DNA from: Tridacna crocea
Lineage: Eukaryota > Mollusca > Bivalvia > Cardiida > Cardiidae
Assembly (NCBI GenBank): GCA_943736015.1
Contig: OX031060.1
Coordinates: 23,513,231-23,577,230 of the forward strand
Direction of reading: 5' to 3'
Length of the DNA: 64,000 nt
Shown here: piece by piece, positions 51,585 through 63,359 of the stretch
Numbering within the stretch: the first letter of the stretch is position 1
How the letters are laid out: each line of letters starts with the position of its first letter
Made by a program: the position numbers and the translations under genes
Notes under the pieces: generated by a model
Database searches by the model: none
What the model saw: only the letters and a program-made list of their open reading frames with translations
What the model was told of the DNA's origin: nothing

Positions 51585-51905
51585 AGTTTGCTGCCAAGCC
51601 CATTGATACATTGATCAATAATGTTTACAAATAAAAGAACTTTGAATTATGCATTTCGCTTTAAATACATCGATATTTTTATGACCACTAACGTTAGTTA
51701 AAGAATAAGAAAGAGGAAGTAGCTATACTTGTAACATGTAAGTGGATCATGGATGTCACTGACTTCTGGTCTTTTTCACCATCATGTTCTCTATACAATT
51801 ATAGACAAATTCCACCATTTGAGTCGCTCATATTATGTCTTATGCAAATGCTTGTAATTCAGAGGACTCTAACTTTGTCAACATAACGAAAAATACGAAA
51901 AGGTT

Positions 51906-51985
51906 TACACGGACATTTGTGTAAGTGTCATCTCGGATCAGCAGTCTATACTAATCCGAGACGCCATTTTACTATTACATTATTA
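51906..51985. mobile_element. Palindromic MITE, copy 2, left half
   Basis: CGGACATTTGTGTAAGTGTC and CATCTCGGATCAGC ... AATCCGAGACGCCATTTTAC match the left half of the element at 154-411. The right half resumes at about 52786, after roughly 800 bp of inserted sequence. Confidence 0.7.
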
Positions 51986-51987
51986 GT

Positions 51988-52129
51988 TGTACGATCAGGT
52001 GTCAGGGGACTTTGAAACTTGTTTACTGCTGTGGTGAATCATGTCGCCCCGAGCCGAAGGCGGGGTGGCAACATTATTCTATTCAGCTGTGAACAAGTTT
52101 CCAAGTCCCCTGACACCTGGCCGTATAAC
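51988..52129. repeat. Inverted repeat with AGGTGTCAGGGGACTT arms
   Basis: The left arm ATCAGGTGTCAGGGGACTTT and the right arm AGTCCCCTGACACCTGGCC enclose a GC-rich centre (GAGCCGAAGGCGGGG). It is part of the sequence that splits the MITE copy. Confidence 0.8.
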
Positions 52130-52489
52130 GAATTTATTATACTTCAAAGTTGTACTCTTTCAAAGCGCGTTAAGCCAAATTTTCCTGTTTTATAATCTCA
52201 CGAATTGAGTATGCTGACAAAATAGAAATTGCCATTTGAGTGCCCCAATTCAATGAAAACTGACATCACTGGAAACTGACGTCCCTACAACGTGCAGTTC
52301 GGTGCATAAACTTGCAGTCTGGTGATCGATCGACGCCACCACTTTTGACGTGTAGTGATATTTACCGGCACTCAAAAGGGAAACTGGCTTTACGTGGTTT
52401 GATGTATTATTTTCGTTTATTTATCGTCGCTACCGGTTGCCCATCTGAGCGACGCCCCCAGAAGACGGTTAGTTGTTACGGGGGATAGT

Positions 52490-52695
52490 GCAAGGATATA
52501 GGACGACACTACTGAGAATTCCGCCTGGTTCTTTAACGTGCTCGGTGTGTAGCACCGTCACACGGGACCTCGGTTTAACGTCTCATCCGAAAGGTTATTA
52601 GTAATTTTTTGTTGGCCAGCCGGGGATTCGAACCTACAACCTGTGGGACATTGTGTTCACAAGTCCTACGCTCTACCTACTGTGCTCTATCGGCT
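52490..52695 (-). repeat. tRNA-derived SINE with a conserved central region
   Basis: On the minus strand the head (52613-52695) has a strong A box (TAGAGCACAGTAGGTAGAGC) and B box (GGTTCGAATCCCCGG). The body carries TCGGATGAGACGTTAAACC and CACACCGAGCACGTTAAAG, a combination known in several metazoan SINE families. It lies in the insertion that splits MITE copy 2. Confidence 0.7.
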
Positions 52696-52785
52696 TGTAA
52701 CTTTACGTCGTTTTTGCCAGGGTACATGATATATAATGTTCCTGGCATGTTAACCATTCAGATCACGGGAAATTTCTTTGCAGTA

Positions 52786-52915
52786 TAATAATAGATTTTG
52801 TTCTACAGTAGACTTGTGCAGAATAGAAAATTGCATTAAAACAGAAAAAGTCGTTTCGGGTTAGTCTGCGCCGACTGCATAGGCTGAATCGAGACAGTAC
52901 TTCGTGAGATTTTAT
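52786..52915. mobile_element. Palindromic MITE, copy 2, right half
   Basis: AGATTTTGTTCTACAGTAGA through AAAACAGAAAAAGTCG to the GGTTAGTCTGCGC hairpin matches the right half of the element at 154-411. Confidence 0.7.
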
Positions 52916-52976
52916 GGATCCATGAATCACGTGTCTTGCTCGAAACAATGCACTAGGAAGATGAATTATGCCCTAT

Positions 52977-53545
52977 CACTGTATGGAAACTCTGTACGGG
53001 AAATTCCTTCGGTGAATTTAAGATGGCGGACACGTGTTATTGACAAAGTAAGTGTCGTTTAATTTTGGTCCAAACTTGTTTCAAATTGCATCACCTACAT
53101 CGAGTAAGGTGCCAATCTAAAGAGTTTTGATTGAAAAATCAAGAGATAGTAGCATATGAGAAAACGGGAGTGCCTCTTGTCCGTAATCCCGCGCTGAACA
53201 TGAGGTTTTGATGAAGTTGAAAAACTAAGCGGGAGATGGGAAGAAAACTGGCTTTATTTCATCGAATAGAAAGCTAATGATAAAAGTATGTTACTCGTTC
53301 GGTGGGGAAATGTCATATTCTTACAACTGTACCAAAATACGTTGCTTATATTTACTGATGTAGCTGTTATAAAGTTTTGAAATTTTGCATGGTGTACTCT
53401 TCGGTGCAAACCGAAACTAAACTGCTGTACGGCTGGGTGATCGAAATTTCTGTACGCTTCGGTAACAAATATGAAGTCAAAAATCTGTACGCGTCGGTGA
53501 CAATGATTAAAGGAGAAAAATGCTAGAACAGTCTACTTGTATTTC
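52977..53545. repeat. Left arm of a 7-kb-wide inverted repeat
   Basis: Reverse-complementary to about 59455-60018 along its length; for example GGAAATTCCTTCGGTGAA, AAAACGGGAGTGCCTCTTGT and TGTACGCTTCGGTAACAAAT recur inverted. The segment near 53400-53510 repeats the motif TGTACG(C/G)...TCGGT three or four times. No gene in either arm. Confidence 0.75.
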
Positions 53546-56264
53546 CCAGTGAGAATTCCTTATACAAGTACATGAAACCAATTTGTGTCATTTACTCTAC
53601 ATGTATATCTTGTTTGTTATGTTCAAACCGTATAATGCCTCAAAAATGAGTCACGCCAGGGTTTCCTGGCTTTGTAAGGATTTGATAGAGAATTCTTTGT
53701 TATTCTTATTTTCTAAAGGAAAAGTACGAGTCATTTTAAAACAGTATTTAAAATTAGCGTGAATTAAAAAAAAAAAACTTATCCCCAGATAAAATATATC
53801 AACGCATTCAGATGACCTCGATCAAGACCTTTTATGCGGATGTACTAAATACCGGAATGTAACAAAATATAAATATGTTATTAACAGAATGTAACAATTT
53901 TTTTTCAAGTTCCATGTATATAATTCTATAGTAGAACATTCAAAGCAGAAGAAAAATAATATCACTAAAGTAGGTCCTCATCCGTGTAACTGAAACATAA
54001 AAGTGGGAGTTTATAAAAGCTTTTAAATGAAAGCTACGGAATAAGGACAATGTCCCTTCGAAATGCTTACAAAAGGATGACATAAAGGGGTCGTGACTCA
54101 GAAAGCGATGTAATGAAGACAGAGTTGCCTGAGTTTGTTGTATAATCATCCAGAGTTTCTAGTCAAAGGATTTGATACTTTGAAAATTAAGGTCGAAATT
54201 AGTGTTTTTTTCCCCAAAAAGCTATGGTTCTTCTAGGCTGAATTTCTCAGTTCTATCAATGTATGAAAATTGACGGTTTCAATTAATGAAAAAAAAAACG
54301 CATAATTTATGCTAAAGCAAACACTTAAATGTGAATTTAAGAACAGGCATACGATCATTTTTAGGCCAGGGAATCCCTCTCATTGCCTACATTGAAACAT
54401 TGCCTATAGGGATCGTAAGCTGCCTATTCAGACAAAAATGTTGGACGGTGTGTCCACTCTATATCGCTGAGTCCGCCAAAACAACTAGTTTCCCAAGTAT
54501 ATACAGAGATTGCTTATCACACGGTGTGAATGCTTTCCTTTCCTCAAAGCTTTCATCTGCAAAATGCCATGGAATTGCAAGGGTATTACAATCCTTTAAT
54601 AACTGACGAGTGTGTGTTTTTTATCCCGTTTTTGTCATTAACACTGACCTAATAAAGGCGTAACCAAATGAACTTGGCTTTATCCGGCAGTTGTGTATTC
54701 TTACGCGCTATATACGGTTAATATCTATAACGCTCTCTCTTGCACTCGGGATCATTCACATTCAGGCATGGTGAGATTAACGAAGATGACTCTGCTCGGA
54801 GTTTTGTCTATAACGTTGTGTTGACATTTGAACATGTGTGTCACAAAACACGTCTCCGCTAAAATGCGATTGTAAATAAAGCAAACTACATATAGAATAT
54901 TGGCCCGTGTTATGTTTATCACTTTTTCTTATGTATATCGACTAAATGTAGGGTACTTCAGCGGAATGCTGGAGAAATCGGCCCCTGGAGAAATCGTCCC
55001 CAAACTGCTCGGCCCGTGTTATGTTTATCACTCCGGAGAAGTCGTCCCCTGGAGACGATTTCTTCGGTGAAATCGTCCCCAAATAAAATTTTCGAAAAAT
55101 CGACCCCACCATCAAATTTCATCCATATCGTTAATCAAGTTGTCTATAAAAATATTTTTGAAATTTTGTTGTCTTTAGTATGTACATTATGTGTATTAGT
55201 TACCTTTATCCAAGAGTTATTTGGTAGTTTTGTCATTGTTTATACTGCCTATTTCACACTTATAGGATGTATTTCACACCTTTTACACCTGTCACAAATA
55301 GATTACACCTGTGTGATTCTTAAAAATGTCTTTGATTGACTTTGATTTGAAACCATATAAATGCTTATAATTTTTTTCTGTAGTCGTTCGCTTGTCATTT
55401 AATGTATTTTTTAATCTCTTTCTCTACTAGTGTCATATGACATACCTCTGACCAATACCATTTAGCAAGTGCATCAGTGTCTCTGACACACCTATTTCTA
55501 GTGTTCACTAGGGTTTGTGTGCATCCGAATATTTCCGGTCCATAACTTCTACAATTGTGGATGGATTTCAAAATAATTTGGCACAATTGACCTCCATCAC
55601 GGTTAGATGTGCCATTTGAAACATCTGTTCAAGTAGGTTCAAGATTTAGGCCACATTGCAGGCCAATTTTTCGTCCGAACCATAACTCCTACATTTTTAG
55701 ATAGATTCCGATATAAATTAGCATAATGCAGTGTTCTCCATCATGAGCAGAAGTTCCCTTTGAAACATTTATTCAGATCCAGGGTCTAGGTCAAGCTTGA
55801 GAGTCAAGTGTTCGCGGGCTTGACACAAGTTGTCCTTGGACAACGATTATGAATTAGGATTAACGTCTTTTTATATTATGTAGATATAAGTATCGAAGCT
55901 CAAGTCACTGTGACTTGTCCGTAAAATAGGCAAGTAAAATAGGAAAACCGAGCCTAACCGTTTTCCTAAAACAATCCAATCTTTTCACAGTATTTTATTG
56001 AGGAAATATTTTGGCTAAAAGATAATTTGCTTGTAACAAGGAATTCCTCCCAATTTCCCCAAAATCTTACTTTTCAATATACACGAAGAACTACTTTGGA
56101 TTTTCATCTACAACTTCCTTCAAATATGACCAGTTAAAAATTTCGTCGACTTGAGGAAGGTAGAGACAACATGACCAACTGCCATATCACTCCAATATTT
56201 ATTATTCATTACAGTTTACCTTGATATCTATCTTACATGTATTTTCATTGAAATCAATAAAAAT
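53546..56264. other. Non-coding host sequence
   Basis: No supported gene. A 22-bp direct repeat starting GGCCCGTGTTATGTTTATCA occurs at 54902-54923 and 55011-55032, and GGAGAAATCGTCCCC-like units recur about five times at 54970-55110. ORFs at 54331-54606 and 55016-55339 show no domain. Confidence 0.5.
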
Positions 56265-57132
56265 AATTATTACATTCTGTTACTAATAATAGTAACATTT
56301 TCCACCGAAAATGGTATAATATCAGTGTCACGCGAGGGCAGATATGACGGGGCAACGGGCTGATATCTGTTATCCTGCCCGTTGATAAGATATTTGTTCT
56401 ATATCTATAGCAACAGAACACTCGCTCGCAAACGAACGTTCTCAAAACATCCATTTTGAAAAAAATGGCGGAATCGGTCCGTCAATCGCTAGCGGACAAA
56501 TCTTCAAAACTACAGGCAACGTTGAATCGTTTGACCAACAAAGACGTGATAAATAGAGAATAGATAGTTGTTGTCTTCAATTGGGAAACTTATCAGGCAA
56601 TGTGTAGTGTCTATAGGCTAGTAGTTCTTCGATTTTTATCTATTGAGCCGGATGAACCGAGCTTGATTAAGTTTCATAATTCGAAGAACCAACCATCTTT
56701 CTATTTATCCTGTTTTGATCCCTATCACACTGAATTGAATATTTAGATTGAGAAACAATAATGGCAACATCTTTTTAACAATAAACAAACATGAAGAACT
56801 GTTTATTTAAACGTCCTATACTGCAAATACGCAGCTCTACGATAGTGATGATGAATGACGTCATGAACGTGACGTTTACCCGCGGAAAAAAAGTTGTGTC
56901 GAATGGAGACAAGATATTTTTGTTTTTAGTATTTAAACATGCTAAAAAACCAAAATAATCGTGCAATTGATCCATGAATGTAATAACGAGGTTATTACAC
57001 GGCTGATGAGGGCCGGAGAGTGATATCGGCCCTCCACCTCGAAATCTGCCCTCGGGCTAAAGCCCTCGGGGCAGATATCAAGGTGGCGGGCCGATATCAC
57101 TCTCCGGCCCTCATCAGCCGTGTAATAACCTC
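56265..57132. mobile_element. 868-bp repeat unit A ending in a large palindrome
   Basis: Runs from AATTATTACATTCTGTTAC to the end of a 145-bp palindrome. It matches unit B (57513-58385) closely over its whole length. It holds a smaller hairpin near the left end (GGGCAACGGGCTGATATC / GATATCC..GCCCG). The ORF at 56254-56454 has a near twin in unit B but no recognisable domain. Probably two copies of one non-autonomous element or a tandem duplication. Confidence 0.75.
56988..57132. repeat. 145-bp near-perfect palindrome, copy A
   Basis: GAGGTTATTACACGGCTGAT on the left pairs with ATCAGCCGTGTAATAACCTC on the right. It continues through GGCCGGAGAGTGATATCGGC to a centre at CCCTCGGGCTAAAGCCCTCG. 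Confidence 0.95.
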
Positions 57133-57340
57133 TAATTCTAACATGACACGTGAATTTGGCTCTATAAACACAGTGCAAGGAAAGCGTGGCAAAATATGCG
57201 ACAATCCATGTAGAGTGACGTCATCCTATATCGAGTGACGTCATTCATGGGTTATTCAATGGAACACAATCTTCATCCGCGTTTTTACTCTAAGTTTGAA
57301 CTTGTTTTCCTTTCATTAAGAATTGCCCATGTTAGAATCG

Positions 57341-57508
57341 AAATAATCTTCTTTCTATCGTGGTATATCGTTCAATAAACCACGTTGTGAGTTATGAGGC
57401 GCAATGAATAACCCACTCGGGCTATCGCCCTCGTGGATTATTTATTGTGCCTCATAACTCACAACTGTGGTTTATTGAACGATATACCACGATAGAAAGA
57501 AGATTATT
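57341..57508. repeat. 168-bp palindrome between the two units
   Basis: AATAATCTTCTTTCTATCGT pairs with ACGATAGAAAGAAGATTATT; the inner part pairs GTTATGAGGCGCAATGAATA with its near-complement around the centre CGGGCTATCGCCCTCG. Confidence 0.95.
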
Positions 57509-57512
57509 TCTT

Positions 57513-58385
57513 AATTATTACATTCTGTTACTAATAATAGTAACATTTTCTACTGAAAATGGTGTAATATCAGTGTCACGCGAGGGCAGATATGACGGGG
57601 CAACGGGCTAATATCTGATATCCTGCCCGTTGATAAGATATTCGTTCTATATCTATAGCAACAGAACACTCGCTCGTAAACTAACGTTCTCAAAACATCC
57701 ATTTTGAAAAAAAATGGCGGAGTCGGTCCGTCAGTCGCTAGCGGACAAATTTTCGGAAACACGGCCAACGTTGAATCGTTAAACCAACAATGACGTGATA
57801 AATAAAGAATAGACTGATGCTGTCTTGGATTGGGAAACTTATCAGGCAACGTGTAGTGTCTATAGGCTAGTAGTTCTACGATATTTATCCATTGAGCCGG
57901 GTGAACCGAGCTTGATTAAGTTTCATATTTCCAAGCACCAACCATCTATTCTATTTATCCTGTTTCTCAGTTTTGATCCCTATCACACTAAATTGAATAT
58001 TTAGACTGAAAAACAATAACGGCAACATTTTTTTAAGAATAAACAAACATGAAGAACTGTTTATTTAAAACGTCCTATACTGCACATGTATACGCAGCTC
58101 TACGATAGTGATGATGAATGACGTCATGAACGTGACGTTTACTCGCGGAAAAAAGTTGTGTCAAATGGAGACAATATATTTTTGTTTAAACATGCTAGAA
58201 AACCAAAAAAGTCGAGCTATTGATCCATGAATGTAATAAAGAGGTTATTACACGGCTGATGAGGGCCGGAGAGTGATATCGGCCCTCCACCTCGAAATCT
58301 GCCCTCGGGCTAAAGCCCTCGGGGCAGATATCAAGGTGGAGGGCCGATATCACTCTCCGGCCCTCATCAGCCGTGTAATAACCTC
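57513..58385. mobile_element. 873-bp repeat unit B ending in a large palindrome
   Basis: Same orientation as unit A and collinear with it, with scattered single-base changes and small indels. Its palindrome is at 58241-58385. Confidence 0.75.
58241..58385. repeat. 145-bp near-perfect palindrome, copy B
   Basis: Essentially the same sequence as 56988-57132; the arms here match each other even better (AAGGTGGAGGGCC against GGCCCTCCACCTC). Confidence 0.95.
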
Positions 58386-59454
58386 TAAATATGTTCTTGC
58401 GTCATAAATGTAAAAAATAACGTCATTCAGGACTACAAGACATCACGTGTCTCAGAAAATTTAGATAACCAAAGTTGGTATTGCGCCGATTGAATACGGT
58501 TCAATTTTGACTTGGGATTGTTTACAAGCACGACAAATTACTAAGTATTCTAAGCCATTATCAAGCACCCTATAACTGTGAGCACATGCCTAGCTCTGGC
58601 TTAATTAGTTTCTGGCTGGTGCTTTCTAGTATCAGTTCAAAATTTCCTGATAAAACCAAGAATTCCAGGGGCTTAGTGGAATCTGCTTGTATCCCTGTCC
58701 GTCTACCTGTTTGTATTAATTAAAATTGACCTCATGTGTTGTTTCGCATCCTCAATTTCCTGGCCTTCAGTACTATCAGTACTTTGATTTTAAATGTCTC
58801 TTAAGGTATAAAGAATAACCAATGATCACTTCTAAAGGCGATATCAATGTAAATTAAAAATGAGCTACAAGGCAGTACACAAAGGAGTTTTGTATTCCAT
58901 TTTTCACTGCTGATTTTTAGTGTTTGAAAAGTCAAGCCAAAGCTCAGAGATGTGTCATTGTTTGATTCAGGCTTTATATGGCTTACCAACTGGTTCTGGT
59001 CCGATTAACAAAAAAATTGCTCTGACAGTGCTTCACGTGTTCACTAGCACTGAGCTTGGGCTCTAAAAATGTGTCGCCAACAGAAATACAAACATAACCA
59101 GTGTCCTTTGTGGAATTCTAACCAACATCATCCACAAAAAGTTACTAAAAATTTACATTACTTACTGCCCCTGATCAATAAATGATGATAGAAGAGGTAC
59201 GGTTCTATATTTCGCTTTTCTTATAATGCGTCTTTGAAGTTTATACTATGGATGGCCTCTATATTTTTGGTGTTAGACTAAGACAAAAACCTTGTGTTTA
59301 TTACTTTTATGTTAAAGGCCCATAAATATATATACATGTATACAAGATGCTTCTGTTCATGTTGCTCAGCAATTCTCAATAACGAAGTTGCGGATTTATA
59401 CATAATGTTTCTTTGCGTTCAACATAAAAACATCAAGTAAATGACCCATATAGG
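58386..59454. other. Non-coding host sequence
   Basis: About 1.1 kb with no gene or repeat family recognised. Confidence 0.5.
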
Positions 59455-60018
59455 TTGTTCGTACATTTCCTTTTTTCCTCCCTTAATCATTTTCACCGAC
59501 GCGTACAGATTTTTGACTTCATATTTGTTACCGAAGCATACAGAAATTCCGATCACCCAACCGTACAGCAGTTTAGTTTCGGTTTGCACCGAAGAGTACA
59601 CCATGCAAAATTTCAAAACTTTATAACAGCTAAATCCGTACATATAAGCAACGTTTTTTGGTACAGTTGTAAGAAAATGACATTTCCCCACCGATCGAGG
59701 CACATTCTTTTATCATTAGCTCTCTATTCGATGAAATAAAGCCAGTTTTCTTCCGGTCTCCCGCTTAGTTTTTCAACTTCATCAAATTATCATGTTCAGC
59801 GCGGGATTACGAACAAGAGGCACTCCCGTTTTCTCATCAGCTACTATCGCTTGATTTTTCAATCAAAGCTCTTTAGATTGGTACCTTACTCGTTGTAAGG
59901 GATGCAATTTGAAACAAGTTTGGGCCAAAATTAAACGACACTTACTTTGTCAATAACACGTGTCCGCCATCTTGAATTCACCGAAGAAATTTCCCGTACA
60001 GAGTTTCCATACAGTGCC
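59455..60018. repeat. Right arm of a 7-kb-wide inverted repeat
   Basis: Inverted counterpart of 52977-53545. Short ORFs on both strands here reflect the repeat, not genes. Confidence 0.75.
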
Positions 60019-60237
60019 TATTCCACCAGCGCATGGCTCAAATTCTTGTAGACACCAGCAGCATAGTCACAACAACAAGCGAATCAGACTAGCCAAACAC
60101 GTTTAGCCAGGGAGCCAGGCATCGGTCATTGCAATAGAGATGAGCCGATCTCTGGCAAAAAAGTAGGTGTCATGCATCTTCATAATTTGATTTACCAAGA
60201 AAGTCATCATTTGGCTTGCATCACGCAAATATGAGCA

Positions 60238-60460
60238 TTTGGACATTTTCGTAAAGTGTCATATCGGATCAGCCTACGCAGTCTGCGCAGGCTGATCTGA
60301 TACGACACTTTACGACCATATAAGATTTTGTGCTACAATAGACTTATGCTAAACAGGAAATTACGTAAAAACGGAAAGTCGTTTTGGTCTACGCTGATCC
60401 GAACTGATCCGGCGGATCCGAGACGATCTTTTACGCAAATGTCTGAATCCCCCTTTTGGC
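60238..60460. mobile_element. Palindromic MITE, copy 3
   Basis: ATTTGGACATTTTCGTAAAG and ACGCAAATGTCTGAATCCCC mark the ends; the two inner hairpins (GGATCAGCC...GGCTGATC and the GATCCG cluster) and the GATTTTGTGCTACAATAGAC centre match copy 1 at 154-411. Confidence 0.75.
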
Positions 60461-60894
60461 TTGATGCCGGCTATGATTATGAATATGGATCCAAAGAAAT
60501 CTATTCTGTATTATAACCGACAGAATCATCAGGTACACTGGTCCTTTGACAAGCAGAAAAACTGATCATTAGCAAAAAGTATAAACCGATCAGGGACAAC
60601 ACAGATTGACTTAGATCGATAAAGTTTAAAGGCGTATTAATAGATACTTCAGACTAAGCTGTTTTACCAAGTGAAGCACATGAACATCTTGTCTAAAACA
60701 ACCTATCCCAAATATATTCATACATGTAGATACAGAGGAGATTGGTCGATTTATTGAATCGTGTTTACGCAGTTTACAACATTTTTTCAGTTACTAGTAT
60801 ACCGGGACGATCAGTGTACCGATCCATGTTTTCCTGGAGTCTCTTTTACCACAATTTTCTTTCTAAGCCACTGGGTGCTTTTCAACATAGCCAA

Positions 60895-61834
60895 GGGGTG
60901 ATACCAAAATTGCTACCTGTGCTGTCGACCGAACCGGTACTGCGTAAAGCTGCTGTCGACCGAGAAATATGGCTTTCGACCGAGCAGTACGGATGTCGAC
61001 AGAGAAACGACTTCTTTAAATGCCCTGTTAGTGTGTAATTTTAGTATATGTGTGCATTTTTGTATTTTTCTACATTTTTGGAGTCCAAACAGTTTCTGAA
61101 ATAGTTTGCTATTGTTTGAAGTGTTTTGAAAGTTTGGCTAACATCCTGTTTTAACTTTTAGGGAAATTAATCGTGAAAATATATAAAGTAAGTATTTATG
61201 GGGAAATGCGTGATTCTTATTCAGTGTCATGGCAAATCGAGGGCGGTACAAAGCAGATACATCATAAGTATACATGATTACCTTTTATTTGTGTGTATGC
61301 ATGCGCTTATATTATCTATGGTACCTTGTATAGTTTCGCTGATACTGCTGTTGATTTTGTCGTATCATTCAGACTACGATACCATCGACGGTCGTAACGC
61401 GGGTAATCGACGTCCGTATCCCGATATTTTTCAAAGGTCCATAAAATCTCCCAGAGTGCATGAATTATGCCAAACACACTTTGTTGTAGAAGCTTAAATG
61501 ACAGATAAAATATAAAAGGCGTTTTATCGCTTTCGTACCTTTCATAATGCATTAGACCAATGATATTCCATGAAAATTGATTTTATTTTCGAAAGAACCG
61601 GTATTTTATAGTGTTTTTCAGCGTCACAACTCTCTATAAGTGAACAGACAGATAACACGTTATCTCTTCAAAAAATTGACAGCGTTTGTAAATGTTGATA
61701 CTTGCGTTTTCGCTTCTTCAAGGGCGTCAAATTCACGTTGTCCCTCTGTCGACATCCGTACTGCTCGGTCGAAAGCAGCTTTAGGCAGCACCGGCTCAGT
61801 CGACAGTACAGGTAGCGATTTTTGTATTACCCCC
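60895..61834. repeat. Inverted repeat with GTCGACCGA-rich arms
   Basis: The left arm (about 60895-61013) carries CTGTCGACCGA three times and is mirrored by the right arm (about 61737-61834, TCGACATCCGTACTGCTCGG). The interior of about 720 bp has no convincing gene. Confidence 0.75.
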
Positions 61835-61926
61835 GTGATAACCATCGCCGAAACAAAGGTCAGCTGTGGAAGTGGAACGAATCCTGCCACAATGTCTGTC
61901 ATCAATTCTCGGTAAGAAATTGTTAG

Positions 61927-61992
61927 AGCCAGGTATCGAAAGTCTATTTTCTCAAGTCCTGCACGCTACCGACTGAGCTACCGGGTGCCCAG
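61927..61992 (-). repeat. tRNA-like sequence, SINE head or tRNA pseudogene
   Basis: On the minus strand: GGGCACCCGGTAGCTCAGTC with an A box (TAGCTCAGTCGGTAGCG) and a weak B box (CTTTCGATACCTGG). The acceptor stem does not close cleanly, so a working tRNA is unlikely. Confidence 0.5.
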
Positions 61993-62090
61993 TAGATAAA
62001 GATGAGAAAATTATGCCAACCATTATTATCTCCATACAGCTGAAATACACTTAACCCTTTGGCTGGTAAGCGCTACTCGATGATCTTTTG

Positions 62091-62158
62091 CGGACAGTGT
62101 AGATCAAGATCAGACTGCACAGAATGTGCAGTCTGATCTTGGATCTGTATTGTCCGAT
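62091..62158. repeat. Short hairpin element, GGACAGTGTAGATC family
   Basis: CGGACAGTGTAGATCAAG with GATCAGACTGCACAGAATGT, mirrored by GTGCAGTCTGATCTTGGATC and ending ATTGTCCG. Almost the same as the copy at 37272-37339. Confidence 0.8.
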
Positions 62159-62344
62159 TAGGAGGCTTTATTCTCCAAAACATACATTTGACATAGCAAC
62201 ACAAGGGACTTTACTATCGAATCGAAAATTTCGTTTAAGTTATTTAGCAGGATAAGAGTTGAAAGCTGTGTACAGTACCGTTCGAAAGAACAAGCACTTG
62301 AGTCTAGAAAATTACTTGATGCTTGAACTATTAAGTGCATCTTC

Positions 62345-62738
62345 GCGAGCCAAGGTTACGATCACTACGTGGATCTTACCTTGGCTGACTGAGCCCGATT
62401 TCGAGATTCCTGCGATGCGCCCTCTATTGGATGCTGGTTATTACCTCCCTTTACATCATATTTCTGAAAGCCAATGAAATATCGTTTTACAAACCGCTTA
62501 CAAATACATTTATTTAACATTAAGCGATAAGCAGACATCCACGTGGGTTTCCATGTTTACCTTCTATTCGAAAGGTAGCGGCCTTACTCTGTTTTTATCA
62601 AAAATGAAATGCTACAAGCGATTTCATTCATTGCAGTTAGAGCAGGCTGCATCCAATGAAAAAGCGTATGGGGGAATGTAAGATGCGAAGATGCGCCAAG
62701 GGTAGAGTAGCGTAATGAATCGTAAGCCTTGGCTTGGG
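62345..62738. mobile_element. Inverted-repeat element with CCTTGGC arms, copy 2
   Basis: Opposite orientation to 30811-31383. The shared interior includes CCAATGAAAAAGCGTATGGG and TTGGATGCTGGTTATTACCT. Confidence 0.7.
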
Positions 62739-62772
62739 AAGATGTTTTAAGCGCTTTCAGGGCGCTTTTGCG

Positions 62773-62842
62773 ATTATATAGATCAAGATCAGACTGCATA
62801 AAATGCACAAAATGTCTTATCGTTGATCTACTTTGTCGGATA
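62773..62842. repeat. Short hairpin element, degenerate copy
   Basis: ATAGATCAAGATCAGACTGC is recognisable; the right half is decayed (GTTGATCTACTTTGTCGG). Confidence 0.55.
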
Positions 62843-62955
62843 CGGCATTTACGTTTCCGATGAAACCAACTTTACAAGCGCAATATTTTGATCTCTGCTA
62901 TAGAGTGGAAATGTTCGTTTCGTTTATCCAGCAGGGTAAGCGATGGTAAAGATAA

Positions 62956-63185
62956 TTAAACCCTTTACTAAACGACAAACTTTCAGACTGGTTAAAATTG
63001 AAAGCATTTACAGAGGACAAAATAAACGTAACTCAAAAATTGAAATTTCTTTCCAGCAGGGTAGAAAACATTGTGGGAAAAGGAGAAAATGCTGGTTACC
63101 AGCATTTTCTCCTTTTCCCACAATGTTTTCAAAAGGCTTCTATCTCAGGGTCGTAAAAACCAGGGATTGTTTGGTAAAGGATTAA
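62956..63185. mobile_element. TTAA-flanked palindromic MITE, well-preserved copy
   Basis: TTAAACCCTTTACTAAAC at the left, GTTTGGTAAAGGATTAA at the right, and a perfect central hairpin with arms GTGGGAAAAGGAGAAAATGC and GCATTTTCTCCTTTTCCCAC. Confidence 0.8.
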
Positions 63186-63359
63186 ACATAATCATTTTAC
63201 GCTGATTGTGAAACAAGCTCTTACAATTCGTCGGTTTACTTCAAAAGCTTCGTAACTATATTTGTATACAGCCTGTTTTTAGATGTAGTTACTAGGTTTT
63301 TGAAGAACACCAACAAATTATACTATCACTCTCTGTAGTTGCTTCCTGGAAATCTTCGC

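Noticed and set aside
52613..52695. Functional tRNA gene on the minus strand
   Set aside because: A and B boxes are good but the acceptor stem does not pair and a SINE body follows.
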